58,773 bases of DNA from Verrucomicrobiales bacterium (GCA_024638765.1 JAHEJT010000012.1:1-58773), one strand, 5' to 3'; shown: positions 44,560 through 52,295, counted from the stretch's first letter. A program made the numbers and translations. Notes: generated from the letters alone by a model not told the origin.

Positions 44560-45309
44560 TCACCGATAGCGCTTGCGGTATTGCAGGGGCGTGATCCCCA
44601 TGTGCTTGTGGAACTGGCGGGTGAACGAACTCTGGTCGTAAAACCCCGAGTCCACCGCGAGATCACTGATGGCTGCGTTGGTTTCGCGCAGGGCGTCGCA
44701 CACCGAATAGACGCGCATCTTCATAATGAACTGCTGCGGCGTCGTCTTGAAGTGTTCCTTGAACTTGCGTTCGAATTGTCTCACCGAAAGCCCGCACATC
44801 TCCGCAAGCGCGCGGACCGAGATGTCTTCTTTGAAATGCGCGCGGACGTGATCCATGGCCGGCGTCAGATCGAACTTCGGCGGGAGCAATCCTTGATGGG
44901 ATTCGTAGGGCTCGATGGTGCCCATCACGCCGATGACTTTGCCGGCGCAATCGCACACCGGCATCTTGTTGGTCAGAAACCAGTCGGGAATCCCGCGGCG
45001 ATCCACGAAGATCTCCACGATCTCCAGGAGGGGGCGTCCCGACTCGATGACGCGCAGATCGTCGCGCCGGAATTTCTCCGCCATGCTGCGGGGGAGGAGG
45101 TCGAAGTCGGTTTTGCCGTAAAATTCTCCCTCCTCCTGATACCCGTAATGCCGGATCAAGGCGGTGTTGGCGGCCAGGAGTCGGCCGTCGAGATCCTTGG
45201 CAAAGAAGAGGACGTTGGGGAGATGATTGAAGAGGAGATGAAAATCCCGGGAGGGATCGGCGGCCTCGAGAAAGCGCTTCCGAAAGGCCTGGGCATCCGA
45301 GGGATCCAT
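44560..45309 (-). CDS. PAS-domain AraC-family transcriptional regulator
   Basis: 249 residues. The N-terminal half (about 20-135) is a PAS fold: NHLPNVLFFAKDLDGRLLAA, YGKTDFDLLPRSMAEKFRRD, MPVCDCAGKVIGVMGTIEP, the common PAS_4 pattern. The C-terminal half has two AraC helix-turn-helix units: VRALAEMCGLSVRQFERKFK and AISDLAVDSGFYDQSSFTRQ followed by HKHMGITPLQYRKRYR. There is no cupin, the usual sugar sensor of AraC proteins. The gene is divergent from the secreted DUF1080 gene (148-bp gap), so regulation of that enzyme is plausible but unproven. Confidence 0.93.
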   Translation of the reverse strand: MDPSDAQAFRKRFLEAADPSRDFHLLFNHLPNVLFFAKDLDGRLLAANTALIRHYGYQEEGEFYGKTDFDLLPRSMAEKFRRDDLRVIESGRPLLEIVEIFVDRRGIPDWFLTNKMPVCDCAGKVIGVMGTIEPYESHQGLLPPKFDLTPAMDHVRAHFKEDISVRALAEMCGLSVRQFERKFKEHFKTTPQQFIMKMRVYSVCDALRETNAAISDLAVDSGFYDQSSFTRQFHKHMGITPLQYRKRYR

Positions 45310-45357
45310 AGTCCCTCAAGTTGTCGCATTGATACCAAAATGCAAGGGGGAGTGATA

Positions 45358-45414
45358 GTGACACAGGCGTCCCGCCTGTGCTTTTCCGGATCACAGGCGG
45401 GACGCCCGTGTCAC
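45358..45414. repeat. Palindrome between the regulator and DUF1080 gene
   Basis: GTGACACAGGCGTCCCGCCT then GTG pairs with CACAGGCGGGACGCCCGTGT then CAC, one mismatch in 23 bp, around CTTTTCCGGAT. It occupies most of the 148-bp divergent region, so it may contribute to, or displace, the promoters of the PAS-AraC and DUF1080 genes. Confidence 0.65.
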
Positions 45415-45457
45415 AATGCATTGAATTGCGCGGGTGCCCTGCCACAATGATCGCCCC

Positions 45458-46147
45458 ATGAAACGCCTGCCTCTCCTCCTCGTCTCCCTTGCTGTCTGCG
45501 CCCTGTCTCTCGTCTTCGCCGCCGAAGATGAACCCGGCTTCACATCGCTCTTCGACGGGAAAACGTTCGAGGGGTGGGACGCCAGGCCCGGGGCCTGGGA
45601 AGTGCGCGACGGCGCGATCCGGTCGACGGGAGAAGAAGAGGGCGGGAAGAACTGGATCATCTGGCGGGGCGGCGAATTGCGGGACTTCGAACTGCGACTG
45701 CAATTCCGGTTCACGAGCGGCAACTCCGGCGTCCAGGTGCGCAGCGAGGATCTCGGCGACTGGCAGGTGCGCGGATACCAGGTGGAGGTCGCGCCCAGCG
45801 ATAAGATGGGACTCTGGCATCATTCGCTGTCGCCCGAAAAATACCGCAGCCACCTCGCGACGGCCGGCCAACACGCCACCATTTCCGCGGACGGCGAGAA
45901 GAAGGTCCTCCTCGCTGCCGCGGCGACCGAGGTGCAGGCTTATTTTAAAGAAAATGACTGGAACGAAATGGTCGTGATCGCCCGGGGCCCGGAACTGGTG
46001 CAGAAAATCAACGGGCGCGTCTTCGCCACGTTGGTCGATGAAGACAAGAAGTATGCTCGTGCCGCCGGGGTGCTCGCGTTCCAGGATCACGGCAAAGGCA
46101 CCGTGGCCGAGTTCAAGGACATTCGGTTGAAGGTGCTGAAGGAGTAG
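45458..46147 (+). CDS. Secreted DUF1080 protein (3-keto-glycoside hydrolase-like)
   Basis: 229 residues. Signal peptide KRLPLLLVSLAVCALSLVFA with a likely cut before AEDEP. The whole mature protein is a DUF1080 jelly roll: FTSLFDGKTFEGWDARPGAW, FELRLQFRFTSGNSGVQVRS, YQVEVAPSDKMGLWHHSLSP, EMVVIARGPELVQKINGRVF, and GVLAFQDHGKGTVAEFKDIR. It would act outside the cytoplasm on glycosides; DUF1080 members studied in Bacteroides cleave 3-keto-glycosides after oxidation. No oxidoreductase of the Gfo/Idh/MocA type is present in the window. It is divergent from the PAS-AraC gene. Confidence 0.88.
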   Translation: MKRLPLLLVSLAVCALSLVFAAEDEPGFTSLFDGKTFEGWDARPGAWEVRDGAIRSTGEEEGGKNWIIWRGGELRDFELRLQFRFTSGNSGVQVRSEDLGDWQVRGYQVEVAPSDKMGLWHHSLSPEKYRSHLATAGQHATISADGEKKVLLAAAATEVQAYFKENDWNEMVVIARGPELVQKINGRVFATLVDEDKKYARAAGVLAFQDHGKGTVAEFKDIRLKVLKE

Positions 46148-46155
46148 GATTTTCT

Positions 46156-46230
46156 GATGTAGCGGAAGTCGCCAGACTTCCGACGGCAAACGCCAAGGCG
46201 ATCGGAAGTCTTGGCGACTTCCGCTACATC
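46156..46230. repeat. Palindromic repeat after the DUF1080 gene
   Basis: GATGTAGCGGAAGTCGCCAG starts the left arm and GGCGACTTCCGCTACATC ends the right arm, 75 bp in total with 20-24 bp arms. It belongs to the same family as 47986-48066, which shares GTCTTGGCGACTTC and GCTAC. Confidence 0.65.
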
Positions 46231-46256
46231 CAGAGCGTGGACCTGGAGCGTGCATT

Positions 46257-46307
46257 GGAGAACGAACCTCCAGGTTCGTTCTGAACGAGTCTGGAGACTC
46301 GTTCTCC
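46257..46307. repeat. GGAGAACGA inverted-repeat element, left copy
   Basis: GGAGAACGAACCTCCAGGTT starts the element, which ends CTGGAGACTCGTTCTCC; two nested palindromes are visible. An inverted copy of the whole 51-53 bp is at 47914-47966. Its right edge is 8 bases from the stop of the TIM-DUF1080 gene. Confidence 0.65.
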
Positions 46308-46314
46308 TTGCTTC

Positions 46315-47844
46315 CTACAACTTCCGCAACGCCATCTTCCGGAACGCCGCGCGCGTCTGGAATGATGCGATCCCCAGGGGGGCGCACAGATCAATGGGAC
46401 CCGGGCGCAGGCTGACTTCCCGGTCGCGGATATCGACGTCCACCAGTTTCTTGTCGTCGATCCAGGCCAGGATCTTGTTCCGGGTGACGCGGACCCGGAT
46501 CTTGTACCACTGATCCGTCTCGAAACGCAGGTAACTGGCTGTCTCGTTCTCGGAAGCATCCATGCCGTCGAGATTGCTGATGCCCACCACCGCGCCGCCC
46601 CAGCCGCCGACCACGAAGGTGGCGTGGCTCTCCGCCACCGGAAAGGTGAGCGCACAAAAGAAATCGTTTCCCACCAGCTTCATCGCTTCCAGGGAGATTT
46701 CATACCCGGTTTTGGGCAAATCCTCTTCTCCCTCGTCGTAGACGACGCCGGTGAAGGGGTCGCCCATGCCGATGAGGAGATTGCCTTTCTCCACGACCAC
46801 CTCGCCTTCGCCGCCGAAGTTGATGCTTCTCCATCCATCGAGTGTTTTCCCGTCGAAGAGCGACGTGGTCGTCTTGAGATCTTTCTTCTTGGCTTTCGCG
46901 CCCGCCGCGGCTCCCGCACCCGGTTTGGGGGCTGCTTTCGCGCCGGGAAGCGAAAAAATCGTGTCCATTCTTTGGGCGATATCCGTGAGCCGCGCCAGGT
47001 CGCCGCCTCGCACTTCCGCGGAAGCCCAGCCGCCGGCGTATTTCACGTCGTCCAGCGCGCGAACCACCGCCGGCCAGTCGATGCTGCCCTCCATCAGTTC
47101 CACGCCGAAACCTTTCCACAGTCCCTCTTCTTTCTGAATGACACGGCTGTATTCCTTGATATCGAGCTTCATGATCCGCTTGTCCAGCACGCGCACCCAG
47201 TGCTCGGGCCAGGCAAAGCGGACGCAGTTGCCGACGTCGAAATACCAGCCGACGTATTCGCTGTCCAAGGTATCGACGAAGCGCGCGGCTTCGAGGGGGC
47301 TCAGGAAGAGATTGTTCCAGACGTTCTCCAGCGCCATTTTTATCCCGGTTTCCTTGGCGGCGGGGATGAGCGCGCGCATGCTTTCCTCCATGCGGCGATA
47401 CGCGTCGGCATACGGATTCTTTTCGTCGACATAGCCCGAGTAAATCAGGACCGTGGTGCCGCCGAGTGCCTTGGCCTCGCGCAGGGTCTGGCGGACGTCG
47501 GCGATGGCCTGGTTGCGGATGGCGTCGTCGGGATCGGCGAGTGATTTCCCGGGTTTTCCCGCCACCAGGCCTGGCACCACGAGCCCGGTCTGACGCAGGG
47601 CGGCACCAATTTCTTTGACCTTGTCCGCGCCCAGCGGTCCGTTGAACTCCACGCCTTCGAATCCGGCCTTTTTCGCGATCTCGAGCTTTTCCAGGACGGT
47701 CTCGCCCTCGGCGATCATCCCGAACTTGAGGGCCTTCTGGATGCCGCGGGTGTTTGCGGCATGGGCGGGCGAGGGGAGGAGGAAGCCGGTGACCGTGAGG
47801 GCGATCGCTGCCAGGGGCTGAATGAGGCGCAGAGAAGGGGTCAT
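46315..47844 (-). CDS. Sugar-isomerase-like TIM barrel fused to DUF1080
   Basis: 509 residues. Signal peptide through PSPAHA. Residues about 36-290 form a xylose isomerase-like (AP endonuclease 2 family) TIM barrel: KKAGFEGVEFNG, MALENVWNNLFLSPLEAARF, VGWYFDVGNCVRFAWPEHW and KLDIKEYSRV supply acidic metal-binding residues. A Lys/Ala/Gly linker follows (AAPKPGAGAAAGAKAKKKD). Residues about 330-509 are a DUF1080 jelly roll: TSLFDGKTLDGWRSINFGG, FVVGGWGGAVVGISNLDG, and KIRVRVTRNKILAWIDDKKL. The fusion joins two enzymes that act on related 3-keto glycosides in some bacteria. Inverted repeats lie on both sides. Confidence 0.92.
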   Translation of the reverse strand: MTPSLRLIQPLAAIALTVTGFLLPSPAHAANTRGIQKALKFGMIAEGETVLEKLEIAKKAGFEGVEFNGPLGADKVKEIGAALRQTGLVVPGLVAGKPGKSLADPDDAIRNQAIADVRQTLREAKALGGTTVLIYSGYVDEKNPYADAYRRMEESMRALIPAAKETGIKMALENVWNNLFLSPLEAARFVDTLDSEYVGWYFDVGNCVRFAWPEHWVRVLDKRIMKLDIKEYSRVIQKEEGLWKGFGVELMEGSIDWPAVVRALDDVKYAGGWASAEVRGGDLARLTDIAQRMDTIFSLPGAKAAPKPGAGAAAGAKAKKKDLKTTTSLFDGKTLDGWRSINFGGEGEVVVEKGNLLIGMGDPFTGVVYDEGEEDLPKTGYEISLEAMKLVGNDFFCALTFPVAESHATFVVGGWGGAVVGISNLDGMDASENETASYLRFETDQWYKIRVRVTRNKILAWIDDKKLVDVDIRDREVSLRPGPIDLCAPLGIASFQTRAAFRKMALRKL

Positions 47845-47913
47845 GTGACGGGTTGGACGGGGTTGGGAAAAAGAAAATTTACGGGAATCGAAGCCGGATC
47901 GGAAGGGAAATGT

Positions 47914-47966
47914 GGAGAACGAGTCTCCAGACTCGTTCTTGGATCGAACCTGGAGGATCGTTCTCC
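47914..47966. repeat. GGAGAACGA inverted-repeat element, right copy
   Basis: GGAGAACGAGTCTCCAGACT starts it and GGAGGATCGTTCTCC ends it. Taken in reverse complement, it aligns with 46257-46307. It is about 70 bases upstream of the TIM-DUF1080 start. Confidence 0.65.
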
Positions 47967-47985
47967 TTTGCGCTGGTAAGAGGCT

Positions 47986-48066
47986 GTAGCTGAACTTGCA
48001 AAAAGTTCAGACCGCCGCGGGCTTAGTTTGCCCTTGATCGGTCTGAAGTCTTGGCGACTTCAGCTA
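47986..48066. repeat. GTAGCTGAA/TTCAGCTAC inverted repeat
   Basis: GTAGCTGAACTTGC starts it and TCTTGGCGACTTCAGCTAC ends it, an imperfect stem of about 13 bp around a long loop containing GTTCAGACCG/CGGTCTGAAG, itself complementary. It resembles the palindrome at 46156-46230 and borders the CBS gene stop (48082). Confidence 0.55.
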
Positions 48067-48081
48067 CGTCCGATCTCGCCG

Positions 48082-48441
48082 CTACCCCTCCACGATTACC
48101 CGCAGCAGATCGAAGGAACTGACCATGCCGACGGCGCGGCCGCCCTCGGTGGCGACGAGATGGTGGACCCCCTGGTCGCGCATCATCCGCGCGGCCTCTT
48201 TGGCGTCCTCCTCGACATCGATCTGGTAAACGACGTCGCTGATGAGATCCGCGATGGCCGCGTCCCTGCGGATATCGGGCGAGAGATCGCTCGAGGTGAC
48301 GATCCCCAAGGCCTTGCCTTCCTCGTCGATGATCGGGAGGGCATGCACGTTCAAGGCGGCCATGCGCGCTTCGATTCTATGCAGGGTATCGCCGGGCTGG
48401 GCGGTGTAGAGTTCGCGGGTAATGAGTTCCTGGACTTTCAT
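48082..48441 (-). CDS. Two-CBS-domain protein
   Basis: 119 residues from the ATG at 48441; the frame extends to 48780 without a good start. It consists of two CBS motifs: MKVQELITRELYTAQPGDTL through HALPIIDEEGKALGIVTSSD, then VVYQIDVEEDAKEAARMMRD through HHLVATEGGRAVGMVSSFDL. CBS pairs bind adenine nucleotides and usually regulate another domain; here no fused domain exists, so it may sense energy charge or work through a partner. No adjacent partner gene is clear. Confidence 0.85.
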   Translation of the reverse strand: MKVQELITRELYTAQPGDTLHRIEARMAALNVHALPIIDEEGKALGIVTSSDLSPDIRRDAAIADLISDVVYQIDVEEDAKEAARMMRDQGVHHLVATEGGRAVGMVSSFDLLRVIVEG

Positions 48442-48893
48442 GGGATTCGATCGGGGTTCGGGGATTCGCTCTACTAGAAGCATACCGCTTTTCGCGCCGC
48501 AGGCTTTGCATTCCTTGTTTTCGGCTCCGCGTATTCTGGCGCGCCGGACCTCGCCGGCTGGCGTGTGTGATCCCTTGGAGTGCGCCGGCTGGACGGCGCT
48601 TTGGATGATTCCGGGTAACGTCGAGACCGATCCACGCGATCCAAAGCGGTGTCCACGTGAGTAGGGACGTTGTCCCATCGCGTGACCGCGTTGAGACGCG
48701 GAACGCGACTCGCAGGAGGCAACGTGGGACGCACGTCCAAGCCACCGCACTCCAAAAGCCGGGGCTGGTCCAGTTCCCATTGCTTCGATTCGAAAGTCCG
48801 AATCTCCTTGCGAGTCGGCAGAAGGCGATTGATGATAACGAAGAGCCCCCCTCCGGAAGCAACCAACCCACCAACAAGGAGGAAGAGTTTCTC
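48442..48893. other. 452-bp gap without a recognised gene
   Basis: Between the CBS and GYD genes. Around 48655-48760 there is text of the form GTAGGGACGTTGTCCCATCG...GAGACGCGGAACGCGACTCG...AACGTGGGACGCACGTCC, a decayed intergenic repeat with partial dyad symmetry. Short frames on both strands have no conserved look. The GYD ribosome site (AAGGAGG, 48876-48882) is at the right end. Confidence 0.55.
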
Positions 48894-49178
48894 ATGGCAA
48901 AATACATCTCTCTAGTGCGATTCACGGAAAAAGGGGCGGGCGCGATCAAGGATTCGGTCAAACGGGCCCAGGCCTTTGATGACGCGGCCGAAGCATCCGG
49001 GGTGCATATTGTGGGACAATACTGGACCATCGGGGCCTACGACGGCGTCCTCATTATCGACGCCGAGACCGAGCAGAAGGCGCTGCATTGTCTCGTGGCG
49101 CTCTCGGCCGCGGGCAACGTGAAGACCGAGAGCATGCAGGCGTTCGACGCCGAAGAATTCGCGAAGATCGTGGGGTAG
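48894..49178 (+). CDS. GYD-domain protein
   Basis: 94 residues. AAGGAGG lies 11 bases upstream of the ATG at 48894. The sequence MAKYISLVRFTEKGAGAIKD then KRAQAFDDAAEASGVHIVGQ, YWTIGAYDGVLIIDAETEQK and ALSAAGNVKTESMQAFDAEE match the GYD family, small αβ proteins containing the GAYD signature. The role is unknown. The frame is open from 48657, but the ribosome site decides for the ATG. It stands alone. Confidence 0.87.
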   Translation: MAKYISLVRFTEKGAGAIKDSVKRAQAFDDAAEASGVHIVGQYWTIGAYDGVLIIDAETEQKALHCLVALSAAGNVKTESMQAFDAEEFAKIVG

Positions 49179-49199
49179 GGGGGCGAGAGCCGAGGCGTT

Positions 49200-49580
49200 C
49201 TAGTGCCCCAGCCATTCGTGCGCAGCCTTCTCCGTGTCAAAGGCCCGTGTCTCGATTTGTATGCCGCGTCTCTTGTTGACGAGGTCGAATAACCCGATGA
49301 GCCGTTGATCCGATTCATCGCGGGTGAGGACAGCCCATTTGCAGTTGCCGCGGATCTTTTCCAGGGACGCAGTGTGCTCGACGTATTCCGTGATGGCACC
49401 GGGATCACCGATCCACTGCGCCTCCCGGTAATCGCCCAGCGTGTCCATGCCGGGCCTGAAATCCGGGTGTTCGTTGACGCGCACCGTGTGGGCGATGAGC
49501 TCTTCGATGGTGAACTCGCCCACACAGTGCATGCGGATGAGATTCTCGTCCGGGGAAATCTCGAACTCGAATTGGCCCAT
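49200..49580 (-). CDS. SpoIIAA/STAS-like small protein
   Basis: 126 residues: GQFEFEISPDENLIRMHCVG, FTIEELIAHTVRVNEHPDFR, PGMDTLGDYREAQWIGDPGA and KWAVLTRDESDQRLIGLFDL, ending RAFDTEKAAHEWLGH. The β-α-β layout with the C-terminal 'AF.....A..WL' pattern matches the SpoIIAA-like (STAS-related) family. No phosphorylatable Ser in the usual anti-sigma-antagonist position is obvious, and no kinase gene adjoins. Converges with the GYD gene, 21 bases apart. Function unknown. Confidence 0.75.
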   Translation of the reverse strand: MGQFEFEISPDENLIRMHCVGEFTIEELIAHTVRVNEHPDFRPGMDTLGDYREAQWIGDPGAITEYVEHTASLEKIRGNCKWAVLTRDESDQRLIGLFDLVNKRRGIQIETRAFDTEKAAHEWLGH

Positions 49581-49751
49581 GATCCAAGATGATCCGGGCC
49601 GTTAGGGTTGTCCAGAGTTTTGGGGTGGGTGGATGCAGAGCCTGAAGAGCAAATCCCGGTGTTCATCCCACGGGTCCGGTTTGCAGACAACGCACGAAAG
49701 CGTGGACCGGTGTCGCGCGTTTTCCATCAGAAGAACATTTCTAACGTTATT

Positions 49752-49781
49752 GAGAGATCCCTCGACTCCGCTCGGGATGGC
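49752..49781. repeat. Single end of the MITE-like family (half element)
   Basis: GAGAGATCCCTCGACTCCGC then TCGGGATGGC matches the right end of elements 1-4, but no left end is found within 200 bp. It is probably a decayed or incomplete copy in the gap 49581-50021, which otherwise holds the cassette at 49829 and the AT-rich palindrome at 49956. Confidence 0.6.
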
Positions 49782-49828
49782 ACGGGAGGGAACCCCACGG
49801 CGGCTACAGGGATTACGCTCTGAAGAGA

Positions 49829-49891
49829 GTAGGCCCGACGCTCCGCGGCGGGCTTTGCAATCCGGAACCCCGTCGCGGAGCGCCGGGGCTA
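49829..49891. repeat. GTAGGCCCGACGCTCCGCGG cassette, copy 1
   Basis: GTAGGCCCGACGCTCCGCGG then CGGGC starts it and CCCCGTCGCGGAGCGCCGGG then GCTA ends it; the arms are near-complements around a short ..TTTGCAATCCGGAA.. loop. Two further copies are at 54581-54644 and 54713-54776. Confidence 0.75.
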
Positions 49892-49955
49892 TTTTGCGTT
49901 CTGGCGACGGCGGCTCCTTCGGTCCCGGCGTCCTCGGTTGCCACCCCGCGCCTTT

Positions 49956-49997
49956 CTGTAACATTTTTTCATACAATTGTATAAAAAAATGTTACAG
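49956..49997. promoter_or_regulatory. 42-bp AT-rich palindrome, unknown site
   Basis: CTGTAACATTTTTTCATACA begins it and TGTATAAAAAAATGTTACAG ends it; the two halves are reverse complements except for one base, with centre ATACAATTGTAT. In GC-rich surroundings such an AT palindrome stands out. It lies 24 bases beyond the stop of the DUF6498-like gene. It may be a bidirectional terminator, given the T and A runs in its stem, or an operator/recombination site; the sequence alone does not decide. Confidence 0.55.
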
Positions 49998-50021
49998 CCG
50001 AAAGGCTGCCGCGGATGGGCT

Positions 50022-50786
50022 TTAGCCCTCAACCGAAAGCTCCGCCAGCTTGCGCCGTTCGCGCAGGTGGAACTTCAGGTCGAGGACGATCTTCCCGGCC
50101 ACCAGGACCGCGAGCAGCGCGGTGGGACTGCCCAGCAGCAGGGTGGCGAACGCGCCGAGGATGATGGCGATGTGCAGCACGAAGATGCGCCCGTAAGGCA
50201 GCGACATGAGCAGGGGGATCCCGGTTTTTCGGTACTCGCCGCGCCCGAGGAAGTTGACGAAGAAGGAATACAAATGGCTCGCGCCCAGCCCGAGCACCGC
50301 CAGCAGCATGGGGCCGCTGAAAAGGGTGTCCGTAAAGCGACCCATCATGCCGCCGGGACCGGGGTCGGGACCGGGGAATTTCCCGCCCGACCCGAGGAGG
50401 GCGACAATGAAGATGCCGTGCCCCAGGCAGAACCCGCCGTAATGGACGATGAAGAAGGGCACGAGGAAGAATTTAGGCGCGTGATGCGCCGTGCGGATTC
50501 GGCGCCCGCGATAAGTGATTGTCTCCGCTTGTCCACGCTGTAGTCGGCCCTGGGCGTCTCTGGTCCTGTCGTCGCGTGCCGCTGCCGCATCGCCAGTGGG
50601 GGTGAGCATCTTGAGGACATTGATCCCGCCGAGGATCACGTTCTCCGCCCAGTAAAGGAGCACGATCGCGAAGACATCCCAATCGAAGAGGAACACCCCG
50701 ATTAGGGGCAGCAGGTTCACCGCGATGAGGACCTGGGCGGAGGGGCGGTATTTCTGGAACTCACGCAGCGTCGTCTTCTGGTCCAC
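50022..50786 (-). CDS. DUF6498-like integral membrane protein
   Basis: 254 residues from a GTG at 50786 (VDQKTTLREFQKYRPSAQ). Six or so membrane helices: VLIAVNLLPLIGVFLFDWDV, FAIVLLYWAENVILGGINVL (the YWxENVxxG element typical of DUF6498), then KFFLVPFFIVHYGGFCLGHG, LAVLGLGASHLYSFFVNFLG and GRIFVLHIAIILGAFATLLL. A cytoplasmic loop rich in Arg and Asp separates the first two and the later helices. The frame extends to 50918, but the extra sequence is unlike the family. No function is known. Confidence 0.8.
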   Translation of the reverse strand: MDQKTTLREFQKYRPSAQVLIAVNLLPLIGVFLFDWDVFAIVLLYWAENVILGGINVLKMLTPTGDAAAARDDRTRDAQGRLQRGQAETITYRGRRIRTAHHAPKFFLVPFFIVHYGGFCLGHGIFIVALLGSGGKFPGPDPGPGGMMGRFTDTLFSGPMLLAVLGLGASHLYSFFVNFLGRGEYRKTGIPLLMSLPYGRIFVLHIAIILGAFATLLLGSPTALLAVLVAGKIVLDLKFHLRERRKLAELSVEG

Positions 50787-51211
50787 GCCACGAATGGTAG
50801 GGCGGGTGGATAGGCCGTCCAGCGTGTTCCTTCCGAAGGCCTCAGTCGGGCGCGACAAACCCCAGCGCATCCAGCACCACTTGCGTGGCTTCGGCCAGGG
50901 ATGCAATGGGATTCGCACCTATCACAGTCGACTCCTCGCCGCAGGCCCTGAGCGGAGCGGAAAGGCTGAGACGGGGCAGAGAGCTCCCTTTATTCTAAGG
51001 GCTTCGAATCGATGACCTGGCCGTAATCCTGGCTGGCGCGTTCAAGGTTCAGGGTACGAGCTTGGGCGCCTGCGGCGCCATAGTGAGACCGGCAAGCTGC
51101 CCGTGTCACTATCTAGCCTGGGGACCGATAGATGACCTGTCTCTTAGCCGGGGCCCGCAAGGCTTTCAGCCCGCGCCGCGCCCCTTAGGCATGGCGTCCT
51201 TTCCCGCAGCG
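50787..51211. other. 425-bp gap without a recognised gene
   Basis: On the minus strand at 50842-50925, a short frame reads VIGANPIASLAEATQVVLDA then LGFVAPD and stop, which looks like a gene end, but no start or body precedes it; the frame opens only at a TAG near 51000. It may be a decayed gene end. The rest, 51000-51211, shows no coding pattern. Confidence 0.4.
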
Positions 51212-52180
51212 TTAATCGTCCAGGAACTCCGCCACCCGCGACTCCGACCAGTACTCGCCGGCCCGGTCCCGTGGCACAAACCCCACGTGCCCGCCCTGGC
51301 CTGGGGCCTCAAAGAAAAAGTGATCACTGGCCTCGGCTTCCTCGCGCGGATAGCACCCGGCGCCGAGGAACGGGTCATCCATTGCATTCACCAGCAGCGT
51401 TTTGACCCGGATCTGCCGCAGCACCCGCTTGCAACTGCAGCGCTCCCAGTAATCCTCCGCACTCGCAAATCCGTGCAGCGGGGCCGTGTATCGCTCGTCT
51501 ATGTCGCGAAAGGTGCGCATTCCCGCGAGTCCCGCACGATTCACTTCTCCGGGGTGTGCGTCCGCCTTTTCAAGAATCTTCTTTCTCAAGCACTTGAGAA
51601 ACCGCCGCATGTAAAGCCGCTGCGAAAAACCTGCCAGCTTTTCCGCGCTCGAGGCCAGGTCGCAGGGGACAGATATCGCCGCCGCCCGGCACAGTCTCGG
51701 ATCCGCGTCGCCTCCCGCGTCGCCGAGGTATTTCAGGGTCAGGTTCCCGCCCAGGCTGAACCCCACAAGAGCCACCCGTGCATACCTCTTCATTTCGAAG
51801 ACGTGGTCGAGCACCGTCTGCAAATCTTCGGTGGCGCCGCTGTGATACGAGCGCGCAAAACGATTCGGTTCGCCGCTGCAACCTCGAAAATTCCAGGCCA
51901 GAATATCCCAGCCGCGACGATTTAATGCCGCGGCCATGCCTTGCATGTATGGCTGGGAAGAATCGCCTTCCAATCCATGCGACAGCACCGCCAGTCGGCT
52001 CCCTTCACCGGCCGGCGCACTCCAGTCCAGATCAAGAAAATCCCCGTCCGGCGTCTCAATTCGCTCGCGGCGGCCGGTTACTCGCGCGACCCGCCGAAAA
52101 ACCGACGGATAAATCGATTGCAGATGGCCGCTGCCGAAACCCGGCGGCGCGAGGTAAGTGGATGTCGCGATGGAGGGCAT
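51212..52180 (-). CDS. YheT-family α/β hydrolase
   Basis: 322 residues with the canonical YheT layout: PPGFGSGHLQSIYPSVFRRV, SHGLEGDSSQPYMQGMAAAL, AWNFRGCSGEPNRFARSYHS, and the nucleophile elbow GFSLGGNLTLKYLGDAGGDA. The Asp is in NAMDDPFLG and the His in GQGGHVGFVPRD. Such enzymes are predicted esterases/hydrolases of the α/β fold; substrates are generally unknown. Standalone. Confidence 0.92.
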   Translation of the reverse strand: MPSIATSTYLAPPGFGSGHLQSIYPSVFRRVARVTGRRERIETPDGDFLDLDWSAPAGEGSRLAVLSHGLEGDSSQPYMQGMAAALNRRGWDILAWNFRGCSGEPNRFARSYHSGATEDLQTVLDHVFEMKRYARVALVGFSLGGNLTLKYLGDAGGDADPRLCRAAAISVPCDLASSAEKLAGFSQRLYMRRFLKCLRKKILEKADAHPGEVNRAGLAGMRTFRDIDERYTAPLHGFASAEDYWERCSCKRVLRQIRVKTLLVNAMDDPFLGAGCYPREEAEASDHFFFEAPGQGGHVGFVPRDRAGEYWSESRVAEFLDD

Positions 52181-52295
52181 AAGGCAGAAGATGGACGAAC
52201 GCCGCCTAGGGACAAGTCAGTTGGCGCCTAAAGCGCCGGCTCAGAAGGCACGGCGCACTGCAGCCTGAACCGTTAACGGGGCACTGAGAACCGCG

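Noticed and set aside
49956..49997. LexA or BlaI/MecI operator
   Set aside because: The core does not match LexA spacing, and no blaI/mecI-type regulator or β-lactamase gene adjoins. Left as an unidentified site.
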